Positions 1 through 10,433 of a DNA stretch of 64,000 nt are shown in pieces. Below the pieces are notes generated by a model. The model ran no database searches. It was not told where the DNA came from and saw only the letters and a list, made by a program, of their open reading frames with translations. Every line of letters begins with the position of its first letter. Position 1 is the first letter of the stretch. Made by a program: the position numbers and the translations under genes. Source of the DNA: Nectonema munidae (lineage: Eukaryota; Nematomorpha; Nectonematoida; Nectonematidae); the NCBI GenBank assembly GCA_030549495.1, contig JAUIRK010000898.1:1364001-1428000 (forward strand), given 5' to 3'.

Positions 1-775
1 ATTCTTTATTATTCCGAGTTTTCCCATCAAAGTGCAAATTTTCTTTATTATCGCTTTGTAGACACCACTCTGTGATGGAGTAGGTACTGAAATACCGCTT
101 TCCAACATGTTTTGCAAACTGTATGAGCTTTTCTGATGCTTAGTTTTGCTGTTGTCACTAGGCGTACTGCACAATCAGTTTGATGTCTTTTTGATGTGGA
201 GGGTTCATCAAAATCTTCATTGATATCAGAAACAAAATCACTAATACTTGAATCTTCACTTTGCAAAATTTGTTGAGTTTTACATGAATAGTTAGATGTT
301 TTTGTTTTCTTTATTTTTTTCTTTAGTAAATTTAATTTTCTAGGATGAATACCTTTTGTATCAATTTTTGTGCTGCAATAGCCTACTTTGCTCTTTGTTG
401 AGATTTGTAAATAATAAAATTCTTTATCTTCTTTACAAAGCCATTCACCTTTTTCATCTGTAACATCAAACACTTCATTGAAATCATATTTTCCATGTCG
501 TCGACTGTGTTTATCAAATTTTTTTACTACTGCTTCAATTTTTCTTTCAACTGTCGATTTTCCTTTTTGAATTGGTAGGTTCAGTTTTTTCCATAAACAC
601 CTTACTTCAATTGCAATTTTTGAAATCCTTTCTTTTTTAATTTTTGTAGAACAGGTTAGAGTTTTGTATCTGTCCAAAATATGTTTTTCCATTGGAATTC
701 TTTGCATTTGGTCAAGAGCGTCGGCAATATTGTGCTTCCTTGAAGACTCATACCCTTGAAATTGTAATAAATTTG
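1..775 (-). pseudogene. Fragment of an unclassified transposase-like gene
   Basis: An open frame runs on the minus strand from about 707 to 48, and similar coding can be read back to about 775. The protein is basic. It has a helical N-terminal part with a pattern like ILDRYKTL, then LWKKLNLPIQ and a stretch with EVFDVTDEKGEWL. This order (V/I-L-x-R/K-F, then W-x-K-x-x-I/L-P, then an FD element) is also seen in the N-terminus of the gene at 19190-21303, so I read both as one transposon-derived family. Only the N-terminal third is present; the C-terminal part would lie beyond the window edge or is lost. I cannot name the superfamily. No terminal repeats were found. Confidence 0.45.
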
Positions 776-1239
776 CTCACCAAATTTTTTTATTTGTGTC
801 CGAAGAAACTGAATTTTTGGACATTAAAAATACTTGTCTTTAACCTAAAATTAATTTTTTTCTAAAATAAAATAAAAAGTCAGATTATTTTACAATTTCA
901 TTAAAGCAAAGATTAGAAGTATTTTGAAGGTTGAAGGTAGTGTGATTACATGAATTTAATACATGAAAATGTTTTGAAACAAAACAATTTAATATAAATT
1001 TATATGAAGGTGTTTTTCTCAAAAATAAAACAAAGAAAAAAAAATACATCAAACTGTTACCTAGATAGAAATCAAAATAAGGAAAGCGGGTGACATTTTG
1101 AAAAGAAGTAGGTCTGATTTTAGTAATTTTTTTGCATAAAAAGAAAATCTCCACCCATGATAATAGGGGGAAAGAAAAAATTCAAAAAAATTTTTTTTGT
1201 CATATACCTAGTGGTTATAACGATTTAACTGTGCGTGGT
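776..1239. other. AT-rich spacer, nothing recognised
   Basis: Low-complexity A/T-rich DNA. A short minus-strand frame at 885-1154 is rich in F, L and K and has no recognisable motif. Confidence 0.5.
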
Positions 1240-3512
1240 TATACATGTAGGGGCCTACACTAATAAGTGGCAACACGATGGTTAACAATTAAAACAAGTA
1301 TTTATTACATTTTTCAGACATTATTATCACAATATACAAATAAAAGAATAAAAAATTTATTTAGTATCACTTTTTTCATACATTATTTATTAAAATGTAC
1401 AAATAAAAAATATATACACACGCATTGACAAGTAGGCCTAAACAATCCATCAGGTAAGTTTTTTTTTCATTTGAAGCTGTGGATCTGCGAATTGTCTATT
1501 TAGATTTAAAAAAAGTCTGTTATGCAGGTCTGTTTGGCAGATGTTGCAACCGCTGTTTGCAGCTCACTTTCCAGAGTGTAGAAGGTGGTGAGATCGTGGC
1601 CGATGGCTTCCAGATAGGCACGCACAGATGACAGGCCGTCGAGGGCAACATGGGCCTTTGGTGGTGGAGGCAGTTCAGCTGACTCATCGTCACTGTCAGC
1701 AGTGGGGCAAACATCTGGCTGGCGTACTGTGTCACAGATGTCGTCATCTGTCAAGACCCCATGGCACTCAGTCTGGGAATCCACGTTCACGTAGGCCTGG
1801 AACTCTTCTGTTGTCATCCCATCTGGTGCCTGGTCCTGGTGGTCTGCAGTGGGAGCATCTGGAGCAGAGGTGATGCGGAAGCCGGCATGGGCAAAGCAGT
1901 TTGCCACACTGGACTGTTTTACATCCTGCCATGCCACTTTCAACATGTGCATAGCATCCATGACTGTAAACTTGCGGGCGAAGGTGCTGGCAGAGAACTC
2001 AGATTCACCTGCGTCGATGTATGCAACAATCTTCTGAACCACCTTCTTCCTGTAGAGTGCCTTCAGGTTTCGGAGGATCCACATGGCTGCATGATGGAGG
2101 TCGTGTTGGGCGGAAGGAAGAAGAGGCGAATTTGGGGAAGGTCATCTGCTGCATCCTTAGGGTGAGCCGAGCAGTTGTCGAGGACAAGGGCAATGTGCCG
2201 CCCCTGCCTGGCCATGTCACGTTCAAAGTCTCTTAGCCAGTCTCGAAACAGGTTGCCAGTCATCCATGCGTTTTTATTGTTCATGTATGGGACTGGAAGC
2301 TGGGGGACTCCTCTAAAGCACCTGGGCTTGGCAGTTTTGCCAACCACTAGTAGAGGACGCTTGTCACTGCCGTCCATGTTGGCAGTGACGAGGGCGGTGA
2401 GACGCTCCTTGACCTTCTTGCTGCCGCTCAGCTTCTGTGCTGCATCTGCCAAGGTGTCGTCAGGTAGGGCACGGAAGTAGATTCCCGTCTCATCTGCGTT
2501 GTAGACGTCACAGGGTTCATACTTCTCAAGCAGCTCGGGCAGCACAGTTGAAAGCCATGTGTCTGCAGCTGGGATGTCAGCATCACTTTTCTCCCCATGT
2601 GACTTTTTATATTTGATCGAGAAACGGTCCTTCCAACGGCAGATCCAGCCATTGGTTGCCTTGAAATCGTCCTTTCCTAGGTTGGCAGCGAGCTGGTTGG
2701 CCTTCTCCTCCAGGACTGCAGTGGTGATGGGACAGCCATGGGTACGGGCATCCACGAACCAGGTGTAAAGGGCCGTCTCGACGTCAGCTGCCTTGCCAGT
2801 CCACATGCGGTTGCCGTTCTTGTTCTGCTCAGCATCTTGCAGGATCTGGGACTTCTTGCTGAGGATTTTTGAAATGGTGGACTGTGAAACACCATACGTT
2901 TTGGACAATTGAGTTTGTGATTGGCTAGATGACCACTTTATGATCTCCAGCTTCTGGGCAAGGGACAAGTCATTTCGCTTACGTTTAGCACTCATGATTA
3001 AAAACTGAAGAACTGAAGAATAGCTTAGCAAAAACTAGCCTTTTTATCGGCAAATGTTGTTTTGATTGGGAAGTTTATTTAAGATCAAAAGGATGCATCC
3101 TTTCAAGACCTGTGTGTGCGTGTGCAGTGTGTGGGTGCATGTGCGAAGCTTCGTGATCACAATGTTGCTTTCGTGATCACATGTGATTTATCGACGCATT
3201 AACCTGTCAGAAGTCTCACCAAATGGTTAAAGCCAAATGATTTTTAACGGGAAAGTGCGACCATGCACGAACACTCATCATGGTGATGCTTATCGATAAC
3301 ATCGTCATGGTCATGGTTAATTAAGGGATTAGACTTTGATGTAACTTATTGGTGCATTACTGTTGGTTTAGTGATAAGATAGGAGTTCAAGTTGATGAAA
3401 AAATGCGTGTATCGGCGCTATAATCCTGCAAAACGAGCAAATTTCTATGTTTTGTATAGGAAATGGTTTGGGATATTCTATAAAACGGTATGATATTAAG
3501 TGGGCACTACTG
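1240..3512 (-). mobile_element. Tigger/pogo-type DNA transposon (Tc1/mariner superfamily)
   Basis: A GC-rich island in AT-rich DNA, built around a Tigger-type transposase read on the minus strand. Read on the minus strand, the 3512 end begins CAGTAGTGCCCACTTA next to a TA (3513-3514). That is close to the usual Tigger terminal repeat, with the TA target duplication typical of the superfamily. The other end is less clear; CACTAATAAGTGG near 1257 is a weak candidate, so the left limit is approximate. The flank at 3116-3180 holds TG-rich simple sequence and two copies of TTCGTGATCACA. The sharp base-composition contrast with the surroundings suggests a relatively recent arrival. Confidence 0.7.
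1506..2995 (-). pseudogene. Tigger-like transposase, one frame break at the third catalytic Asp
   Basis: The start is taken at 2995 (MSAKRKRNDLSLAQKLEII) rather than the in-frame ATG at 3031, because this is the usual start of a CENP-B-type helix-turn-helix. The HTH includes YGVSQSTISKIL, followed by a second CENP-B/HTH domain (ATNGWICRWKDRFSI) and a DDE domain. Catalytic Asp 1 is in YNADETG and Asp 2 in LDNCSAH. The third, in the family motif QPxDQG, is missing: the frame is lost at about 2070-2080, where QPC is followed directly by sequence for ILRNLKALYRKK in another frame. The gap fits loss of about 7 bases that encode the DQG core. The second frame continues to a stop at 1506-1508 with an acidic, proline-bearing tail. 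The rest of the protein is well preserved, so the break looks recent. As it stands it should be catalytically dead. Confidence 0.85.
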
Positions 3513-3559
3513 TATTAGAATCTTTGTGTATAAGAATAAGTGTAAGTTAGTTAGACTCT

Positions 3560-4806
3560 CAAAAAAAGGTATAAAATAAAGATAAAATTATGCAAACAAA
3601 AATCAAACAATAAATTAAGATTGCATTACTTCATTTTTCTCAACATCATTCAAAAATAGTTTAAAAGCTAAATTGGTGCAAGCTACAAAAATCTACAAAA
3701 AGTAAAATAGCTTTTAATATTTTCCAATGATTTGCATTTTATAATAAATTTTAAGGAAAAAAAGTCTATCAGAAACAATTATAGAGCTTCAACAAAAACT
3801 AAAATTTTTACAGCATAACTTAAGTTTTTTGAAAACTAATTTGACGTATCCCCTACAGCATGGCAGGTTGGTTGAGATGTTGGACTCAGCATGGAAGCAT
3901 CTGGATTCGATTCCTCATCGATACCAATTTGTTCATAGTTTGACATAAGCGTTACATCAGTTCCTGGTCAATGAAAACTACCTTTTACTCAAAATTGAAA
4001 AATTTGCTACATAATTAACATACGGGGGAAAGGAGACAAAATAAACTAATAAAGCAATTTTCACTATTTTAAAATGAAACTGCCTGTTCTCAGAATAATT
4101 TCAAAATAATAGGAGGCATAAAAAATGAGATATGGTAGTTTAATCACTTTTCATATAATTATTTAGGTCTAAGAACACAAAATCATTAAAAAACAATTTA
4201 AACAAACATCATAAAAATTATAGTATACGAGAACAAGAAAATCATTGTGTTTTTTGACTATTTCTGTCTACAAATAAAATTCTGACAGCTGACATAACTA
4301 GATCAAGTACATCTTTAACAAATGAAAAATTTTGTTTCGATATTATATTTTTATTATAATCAACAATTTTCTTAAAAAAATTTAACGCGAGTCTGACAAT
4401 ATTTATTGATATAAAATTATAACGATTGAGAACTATTTTTCTCTCATTTAAAAACAAGCAAATTTTCGTTTTTGCAAAATGTTTGATGTATTGATGGAAC
4501 TAAATTTTTACCAATAATCTGTGATTAATTTGAATAGCTCAACTTTGGTATCATGAGGTTCTGAAAATTTTGAACTTATATTCCGCTAAAAACTAGTTTC
4601 TAATGAGATAAAATAGAATTATTTTTAATTTAACTCTAAATACAAATTAGAGAGAATCAGTGGCGTAGCCAGAAAAAAATTGATAGGGGGTGGGGGGCAC
4701 AATATTAAAAACTTAAAAAATTTGAGCAACATTATTTATACTTCAATATTATAAGAAAACACATCAGGGAGGGCGGTCGCCCCCACCCCCCGGATGTGCG
4801 CCCCTG
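3560..4806 (+). repeat. Truncated third copy of the local 3-kb hAT-like element
   Basis: This stretch follows the same order as the inner and right part of the element at 29045-32058. Shared landmarks are the run near AGCTTCAACAAAAACT, the SINE-like block, the TGTCTACAAATAAAATTCTGAC block, a nested MITE end starting CAGTGGCGTAGCCAG at 4658, and the terminal GGATGTGCGCCCCTG ending at 4806. The left third of the element is missing. No matching target duplication was found, as expected for a truncated copy. It ends about 1.1 kb upstream of HGS. Confidence 0.65.
3858..3995 (+). repeat. tRNA-derived SINE-like block
   Basis: Contains an A-box-like stretch (GGCAGGTTGGTTGAGATG) and, about 40 bases on, a B-box-like GGATTCGATTCC, the internal pol III promoter pattern of tRNA-derived SINEs. 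The same block occurs at 30302-30452 and, inverted, at 55309-55372, so it was part of the larger element before that element multiplied. Confidence 0.55.
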
Positions 4807-5924
4807 GTTTTCACTTCTTATCACACCTTGACCGTAGCGGTTGAAAATTCTAATGCGTTTTCTTTTCATTTTGCAAAGTGGAAAATTTAAATAGGGAATG
4901 TAATTTTTTTCTTTTTAAATCCTATTGCTTGATTTTTCTTACTTTGTGAATACGGACTTCGCTATATTGTTAACTCTCTATACAAAAAAATCAATAAGAT
5001 ATATTAAAAGACAAAATTGTCCTAAGTAGTAATGGTAAGTCTTATCAGCATCTTTATCGTTTAGCTAAGTTATTCGTTCAAAAAAACGCCCTTGTGCGTG
5101 TACCCATGTGTAATTTTTTTCGGGGAAGCAGCCATGGACGGGAGTGCAGGCATGAAAACATTGAATGCGGGAACAATATTTATTTCATCCTAAATTTTAT
5201 TGTTATAAAGATAGCTTATCTCCAAAAATTAATGGTTAATGAATGACTATAAAGAGCCATTATTTAATTAGTCAAAATAAGCTTAAAATTGAGATAATTG
5301 GAACATACTTTTGTTTTTTAAGTACTCTACTTAAGTATAATTATTTTGATGAAGTCCCTAATGCCAATTTAAGTTTAAGTTAAAATTTCCATGTAAAACC
5401 TTATTTAATTTTTCTGTATATTGATTTTTAAGATTTGGCTTTATTGAAATCAATGTCTCCCCGAATTATCGTGACAACTTTAAAGACTTACCGGCATGTA
5501 ACTCGTCTTTATACAATAATCATTAATATCTAGGTACGTCTCCTGTTCTCACGATATCTCTTCATTAAAGGGCCTACTTTTGTGTACTTGTCTACGTAAT
5601 AACGTTTTTGTAGTGATTTTAACGTTTCGTAAAAGAATCTCAGATAAAAAATAAATAGATGGATCGGAAATTTTCGACAGTTGAAATCAATAAAAAGTTT
5701 CACCCTTTTGCGCTCCTGTGCAGAGTAGATAGTTGAAGCACCATTATTATGCATCACAAAGTTTTGCTAGTTTCAAAACAACTCTTGTGTGTTGAAAGTC
5801 TGTAGATAGAATGAATATAAATAGGATTTTTTGTCCCTAATTCTGTTTATAGATTTGAATTTTGTTTTTTTTCTTTGAATGGCTTAATTTGTTCTTATTT
5901 AAATTTTGCTTATTTCTCTTTTAG
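4807..5924. other. Upstream region of HGS
   Basis: No coding exon recognised. It must hold the HGS promoter and probably a 5' untranslated exon, because a good acceptor (a pyrimidine run ending TTTTAG at 5924) lies 4 bases before the HGS start codon. A minus-strand frame at 5530-5757 has no recognisable motif. Confidence 0.4.
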
Positions 5925-5928
5925 ATAA

Positions 5929-7839
5929 ATGAAACTTCTTGATAGAGCAACTTCTGAGCTCCTGGTTGAGCCAGACTGGGAGACAATTTTGCTTATTTGT
6001 GATCAGATCTGCCAGGATGATATAACTCCTAAAGTTATTGTACAAGCATTAATCAAAAAAATGAATGACCTTAATCGTAATGTTATTTTTTTCTCCTTGT
6101 TTGTATTGGAAGCCATTGTCAAAAATTGCGGTCCTAAAGTTCATCAAGAAATAGCGACAAAAGATTTCATGTCTGAATTGGAAAAGGTTTTAAATAAGTC
6201 ACTTTACAGGTACGATAAAGTGAATCAAAAGATTCTAAACTTGGTTCAATCTTGGACAAAGGTTTTTCCTCAATATCCTGCAGTTCAAAACTTCTACGCC
6301 ACTTTGCAAAGTGAGAAATATGTTTTTCCTGAAGGAGAAGTAGAGAGTGAGAACCTTTTCAAGTCGTATTCTACTCCAAGATGGATAGATGGAGAGAATT
6401 GTTCGAGTTGTCAATCCTCATTTACATTTATGAATAGGAAGCATCATTGTAGATCGTGTGGCGATATATTCTGCACTAAATGTTCTTCCAAGAAGTCTAT
6501 TCTGCCTAAATTTGGAATTGAAAAGGAGGTAAGAGTTTGTGAGGCTTGTTTTAAAAGTAATCGTGAAAATAAAGGATATTCTAAAAATAATAATGACATG
6601 ACATCTACTAATGAGAATTTACCGGATTCAATTGCTAAAATGAGTAAAAAAACGGAATTATCAATTAAAGAAAACATGCTTAAAGAACAAGAAGAGTTAG
6701 AACTAGCTTTAGCCATTTCAGCAAGCGAAGCTGAATCAAATCTGCGCTCAAATGTAAAAAGTCAATACCCTAAACTCGAGGATCAATATTTAGGCGTTGC
6801 AGCCACTTATCCAGAAGAAAATTTTGTTGAAAAAAGTGTTAATACCTTCTTCTCAAATCAAAAAAATGATTCGAGTGCACAAAAAGTTGTGAAACCTATT
6901 GTCGAAACAATCACCCCTTCAGCTCCATTAGCTAATATTGAGAATGATGCTATTAAGCAAAAGAGTGAAAGTTTGTCATATGAGACGATTAGTGAGATTT
7001 CATCTGAACAAGAAGAAAACAACAATAGCTTGGAGGAGTTCATGCAAGCACTCAACAATGGAATTTCAATTTTTACTAAACGAATGCTAAGCAATTCTTA
7101 CCGGTCAAGGCCAATTAGCAATGATTCATCCGTTCAATCCCTTTTTCTAACCTTGAACCACTTGCAGCCAAAACTTCTTTTGAAAATCAGTGATCAAGAG
7201 AGTGCTAGGTCTTCGTATGAGAGAATGCAGGATAAGTTATCCCAAATTCGAGATGCAAGAGAAGCACTCAATGCTCTAAGACAGGATTATTTTGAAAACT
7301 GTCGTAGAGCAGCTTTACAAGCAGAACAAGCTAAGCAAGAAGCGATGCAGCGTAAATTGGCGGATATGCGTCTTCGCAAACAAGAATATTTGGACTATCA
7401 ACGCCAACTCAGTATACAGCGTTTGCAACAACATCAAGCTGACATGCAAGCTCGTATCCATGCTCAAACTATACAGCATCAACAACAAGCAGTGTCACAT
7501 GTACCGTCATCTAGTAACGTGCTTTCAAAGTCCATGAATATAAGTAACACTGTTAAACCACAACAACCGTATGCTGTTGATTATAATTCTAGTGTTCTTC
7601 AATCCAGCCAAGTTCCTTTATCTTCGGATCCTTTTGATTTATCTAAAATGACGCAGTATCTTCCTCCTCAGTACCCAAATCAAATACAAGAAAGTGAAAA
7701 GCTTGATATGTTCAATTTACAAGAAAGTAGACCAACTCCTCTCGTTCAATCCTTTGTTCAGCAAAGTAATAATCAGATTACCAATTCCACGCAGGTTAAT
7801 AGACCTGATTCTCCACCTCCACTGATTACCTTCGATTGA
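5929..7839 (+). CDS. HGS: Hrs, ESCRT-0 subunit (hepatocyte growth factor-regulated tyrosine kinase substrate)
   Basis: Hrs binds PI3P and ubiquitinated cargo on early endosomes and starts sorting into multivesicular bodies together with STAM. The 636 residues show the full family order. A VHS domain covers about 1-140 (LLDRATSELLVEPDWETIL). A FYVE zinc finger covers about 151-209, with RWIDGENC, NRKHHCRSCG and RVCEAC giving the WxxD, R-K-HHCR and RVC signatures and paired cysteines. A ubiquitin-interacting motif lies at about 253-271 (EELELALAISASEAE). A helical core (about 350-500) carries the STAM-binding coiled coil (DKLSQIRDAREALNALR), followed by a Q-rich tail. The last residues, LITFD, are a clathrin box at the exact C-terminus, as in animal Hrs. 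The human protein is longer (777 aa) mainly in the P/Q-rich tail. The start is fixed by an in-frame TAA just upstream and a splice acceptor ending at 5924. The coding region has no intron, unlike its neighbours. Confidence 0.96.
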   Translation: MKLLDRATSELLVEPDWETILLICDQICQDDITPKVIVQALIKKMNDLNRNVIFFSLFVLEAIVKNCGPKVHQEIATKDFMSELEKVLNKSLYRYDKVNQKILNLVQSWTKVFPQYPAVQNFYATLQSEKYVFPEGEVESENLFKSYSTPRWIDGENCSSCQSSFTFMNRKHHCRSCGDIFCTKCSSKKSILPKFGIEKEVRVCEACFKSNRENKGYSKNNNDMTSTNENLPDSIAKMSKKTELSIKENMLKEQEELELALAISASEAESNLRSNVKSQYPKLEDQYLGVAATYPEENFVEKSVNTFFSNQKNDSSAQKVVKPIVETITPSAPLANIENDAIKQKSESLSYETISEISSEQEENNNSLEEFMQALNNGISIFTKRMLSNSYRSRPISNDSSVQSLFLTLNHLQPKLLLKISDQESARSSYERMQDKLSQIRDAREALNALRQDYFENCRRAALQAEQAKQEAMQRKLADMRLRKQEYLDYQRQLSIQRLQQHQADMQARIHAQTIQHQQQAVSHVPSSSNVLSKSMNISNTVKPQQPYAVDYNSSVLQSSQVPLSSDPFDLSKMTQYLPPQYPNQIQESEKLDMFNLQESRPTPLVQSFVQQSNNQITNSTQVNRPDSPPPLITFD

Positions 7840-8011
7840 TTGAAGCGTTTATCAGTAATAGATCTATTTCTTTTCCTAAATTTTTTATACGTCTTAAATA
7901 GTACTCATATTTCAAAAATGGAATTTTAACTAATTATCAGCATTTTCTTTTGAGATAATTTTTCTGTTCAATGTTTTAAAAAATTATTCAACTTTTTTAA
8001 TTTAAAAGTAT

Positions 8012-8017
8012 AATAAA
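8012..8017 (+). terminator. Likely HGS polyadenylation signal
   Basis: AATAAA 173 bases after the HGS stop codon, just before the transposon-derived array begins. The 3' UTR is probably short and ends close to the repeat boundary. Confidence 0.6.
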
Positions 8018-8054
8018 TTTGTTATTTTGATTCTAAACCATAATTTGGCGCAAA

Positions 8055-9060
8055 ACATTTTGATAAAAACTATGTTTATTTTGTGTCTAAATCTAATTGG
8101 ATTTATCTTTTATTCATCAACATATTTAGTTTTATGAAAAAACACTTATAAGTGTTAATCAAATTTGAGGTTTACTTCTAAAAATTGTCTCCGAAAACAT
8201 TCATTCAAATTTTACAATTAAATATATGTTTTTATACCAAATCAACCATGCTAGTTTCATTTATAGACTCAATTTTTGCAGTTTGAATTTGAAAATACCT
8301 ATAAGTATCAATCAAATTTGCATTTAGTTCTAAAATTTGTTTCCAAAAATATTGATTCAAATTTTACATGAAATACATGTTTTTATAGCAAATAGATCAT
8401 GATTTCATTTTTGACTCAGTTATCGCATTTAGAGGTTTTACTGCTAGTGTCAATCAAATTTTATGTTTGAAAACTATATCCCAAAATATTCTCTCTAATT
8501 TTACATGAAATATATGTTTTTATACCAATTCGACCATGATAATTTTTATTTCTGAAATCATTTTTTTGCATTTAGAGGTTTTAAATGTCTGAAAGTGTCA
8601 ATCAAATGTTCGATTTACGTCTAATGTCTACAGAAATATTTTTGAAATTTAAATAAAATATCTGTTTTTATGCCAAATGGAAGATGCTGGTTTCATTTTT
8701 GGACTAAGGTTTGGCATTTATGGTTTTAAAATATCTGAAAGCTTCAATCAGATTTGCGGTTTACTTCTAGATAGGGGTCGTTCACAATTGATGTCAACCT
8801 TTTTTTGATAAATTTCAACCCCCCCCCCCCCCCCCCCCTCATGTCAACTTTTAGATATATCATCACTTAACAAAATCGACTTATGTCAACTTTGGATACC
8901 CCCCCCCCCACTTTTAGTTGACGTCAATTGTGAACGACCCCACTGTCTTCAAAAATATTTTCAAAAAAATAAAATATCTGTTTTATATGAAATCGACTAT
9001 GCTTATTTTATTTCTGTACTGGATTTTGGATAATACGGTTAAAAATATCTCAAAGTGGCC
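8055..9060 (+). repeat. Tandem array B, ~145-bp period
   Basis: About five to six diverged units. Each contains a TATATGTTTTTATACCAAAT-like stretch, then an A/T-rich part with ATCATG or ACCATG and a T-rich ATTTAGAGGTTTTA-like part. Spacings of about 137-149 bases can be measured from landmarks near 8240, 8389, 8526 and 8672. The array is interrupted at 8774-8941 by a MITE. The same array, inverted, is at 52790-53700. Confidence 0.75.
8774..8941. mobile_element. 168-bp MITE with near-perfect 25-bp inverted repeats
   Basis: The left arm starts GGGGTCGTTCACAATTGA and the right arm is its reverse complement; 24 of 25 bases pair. Inside are two long C runs (about 8819-8839 and 8900-8909) and repeated ATGTCAACTTT. 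The related array at 52.9 kb lacks it and reads straight through (TTCTAGATACTGTCTTC on the matching strand), which gives an empty site. The target duplication is only 1-2 bases (A or TA). The family is not certain; a TA duplication would suggest Tc1/mariner. Confidence 0.85.
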
Positions 9061-9061
9061 A

Positions 9062-10030
9062 TTGAATTAGTAATGTATGTATAAAAATGAATATCACTGC
9101 TGAATTCAGCATGCTTGAAAATGGGTGTATATGTGTAAATAACGTTATATAATTATTTGGATAAAAAGTTTTTTTTTAAGATAAGATGTCATATGTAAAT
9201 TATTTTTTGACAGGTTTGAATGATTTTCATAAAAAATGAATATCACCACTGAATTCAGCATATTTGAAAATGGGTATACATGTGTAAAAAACTTTATATA
9301 ATTATTTGGATTAAAAGTTTTTTTTAGATGAGCTGTCATATGTAAATCACTTTTTTGACAGGTTTGAATGATTTTCATAAAAAATGAATATCACCACTGA
9401 ATTCAACATATTTGAAAATGGGTATACATGTGTAAAAAACTTTATATAATTATGTGGATAAAAAGTTTTCTTTTTGAGATGAGCTGTCATATGTAAATCA
9501 CTTTTTTGACAGGTTTGAATGATTTTCATAAAAAAATAAATATCACCACTGAATTCAGCATATTTGAAAATGGGTATACATGTGTAAAAAACTTTATATA
9601 CTTATTTAGATAAAAAGTTCCTTTTTGAGATGAGCTGTCACATTTAGATCAATTTTTTGACAGGTTTGATTGATTTTCATAAAAAATGAATATCACCACT
9701 GAATTCAGCATATTTGAAAATGGGTATACATGTGTAAAAAACTTTATATAATTATTTAGATAAAAAGTTCCTTTTTGAGATGAGCTGTCAGATGTAGATC
9801 AATTTTTTGACAGGTTTGATTGATTTTCATAAAAAATGAATATCACCACTGAATTCAGCATATTTGAAAATGGGTATACATGTGTAAAAAACTTTATATA
9901 ATTATTTAAATAAAAAGTTCCTTTTTGAGATTAGTTGTCAAATATAAATCAATTTTTTGACAGATTTTATTGATTTTGATAAAAAATGGACATCACCACT
10001 GAATTCAGCATAGTTGAAATATATATGTAA
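9062..10030 (+). repeat. Tandem array A, ~150-bp period, about 6.5 units
   Basis: The landmark TATCACCACTGAATTCAGCA recurs with small changes at about 9092, 9241, 9389, 9541, 9691, 9841 and 9991, so the spacing is 148-152 bases. Units share AAATGGGTATACATGTGTAA and TTTTTTGACAGGTTTGA. Neighbouring units are very alike, which suggests recent amplification or homogenisation. Open frames here (9145-9529, minus) are by-products of the repeat. Confidence 0.9.
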
Positions 10031-10151
10031 CATTAAAAATATTTATAAAAACTTATTATTATCTGAGAAAAATAAGGGGAGGGGCATTTTACGCCCCAGC
10101 ACTTGAGCGGACAAATTTTGCCCAGCACTGGAAAACTTTTTTGGGAATGAA

Positions 10152-10433
10152 AAAGTAAGTTATGTTCAAGAAATTGAAGAAGAGCTGCTGTCAAGTATAC
10201 CAAACCTTGGATGTAGAATGAATATTAAAATACATTACTTACACAGTCATTTAAATGAGTTTCCAGAAAATTTAGGTGAGGTAAGCGTAAAGCAAGGTGG
10301 ACGTTTTCACCAAGATATTAAAATAATGGAAGAACTCTATCAAGGTCCTTGGGATTGAAACATGATGGCAGATTATTGCTGGAGTTTGATGAGAGATAAT
10401 CCAGAATCCAAGCATAAATGGCAATTTAATTAA
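10152..10433 (+). pseudogene. Remnant of a repeated arthropod coding family (LHSHLNEFPENLG)
   Basis: The translation gives ...LGCRMNIKIHYLHSHLNEFP..., then ENLGEVSVKQGGRFHQDI, IMEELYQGPWD, a TGA at 10356-10358, and then NMMADYCWSLMRDNPESKHK to a TAA at 10431. From memory, this KIHxLHSHL...FPENLG...GERFHQDI...YQG.W...MMADYCW pattern recurs in many arthropod genomes in transposon-linked genes of unknown function. Here only about 90 codons remain, with one internal stop. It starts about 20 bases after the end of the piggyBac-like fragment. Confidence 0.6.

Larger units (their letters stand above)
8050..10129. mobile_element. Truncated piggyBac-like element with two internal tandem arrays
   Basis: The content and order match the intact element at 50165-54075 in reverse orientation: first a ~145-bp-period array, then a ~150-bp-period array, then a subterminal block reading GGGGCATTTTACGCCCC and AGCACTTGAGCGG, ending CCCAGCACT at 10129. 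The CCCTATTAG... end expected on the left is absent, so the element is cut where it meets the HGS 3' UTR. The right end lacks the last few bases and the TTAA. The middle section of the intact copy is also missing. No transposase frame is present. Confidence 0.75.

Noticed and set aside
885-1154. 89-codon minus-strand frame
   Set aside because: Low-complexity F/L/K-rich translation of AT-rich DNA.
1628-2768. Several plus-strand and alternate minus frames over the Tigger region
   Set aside because: They overlap the transposase in other frames and exist because the region is GC-rich; none has recognisable motifs.
9145-9529. Two similar minus-strand frames (MKIIQTCQKSDLHM...)
   Set aside because: They repeat with the 150-bp array and are by-products of the tandem units.
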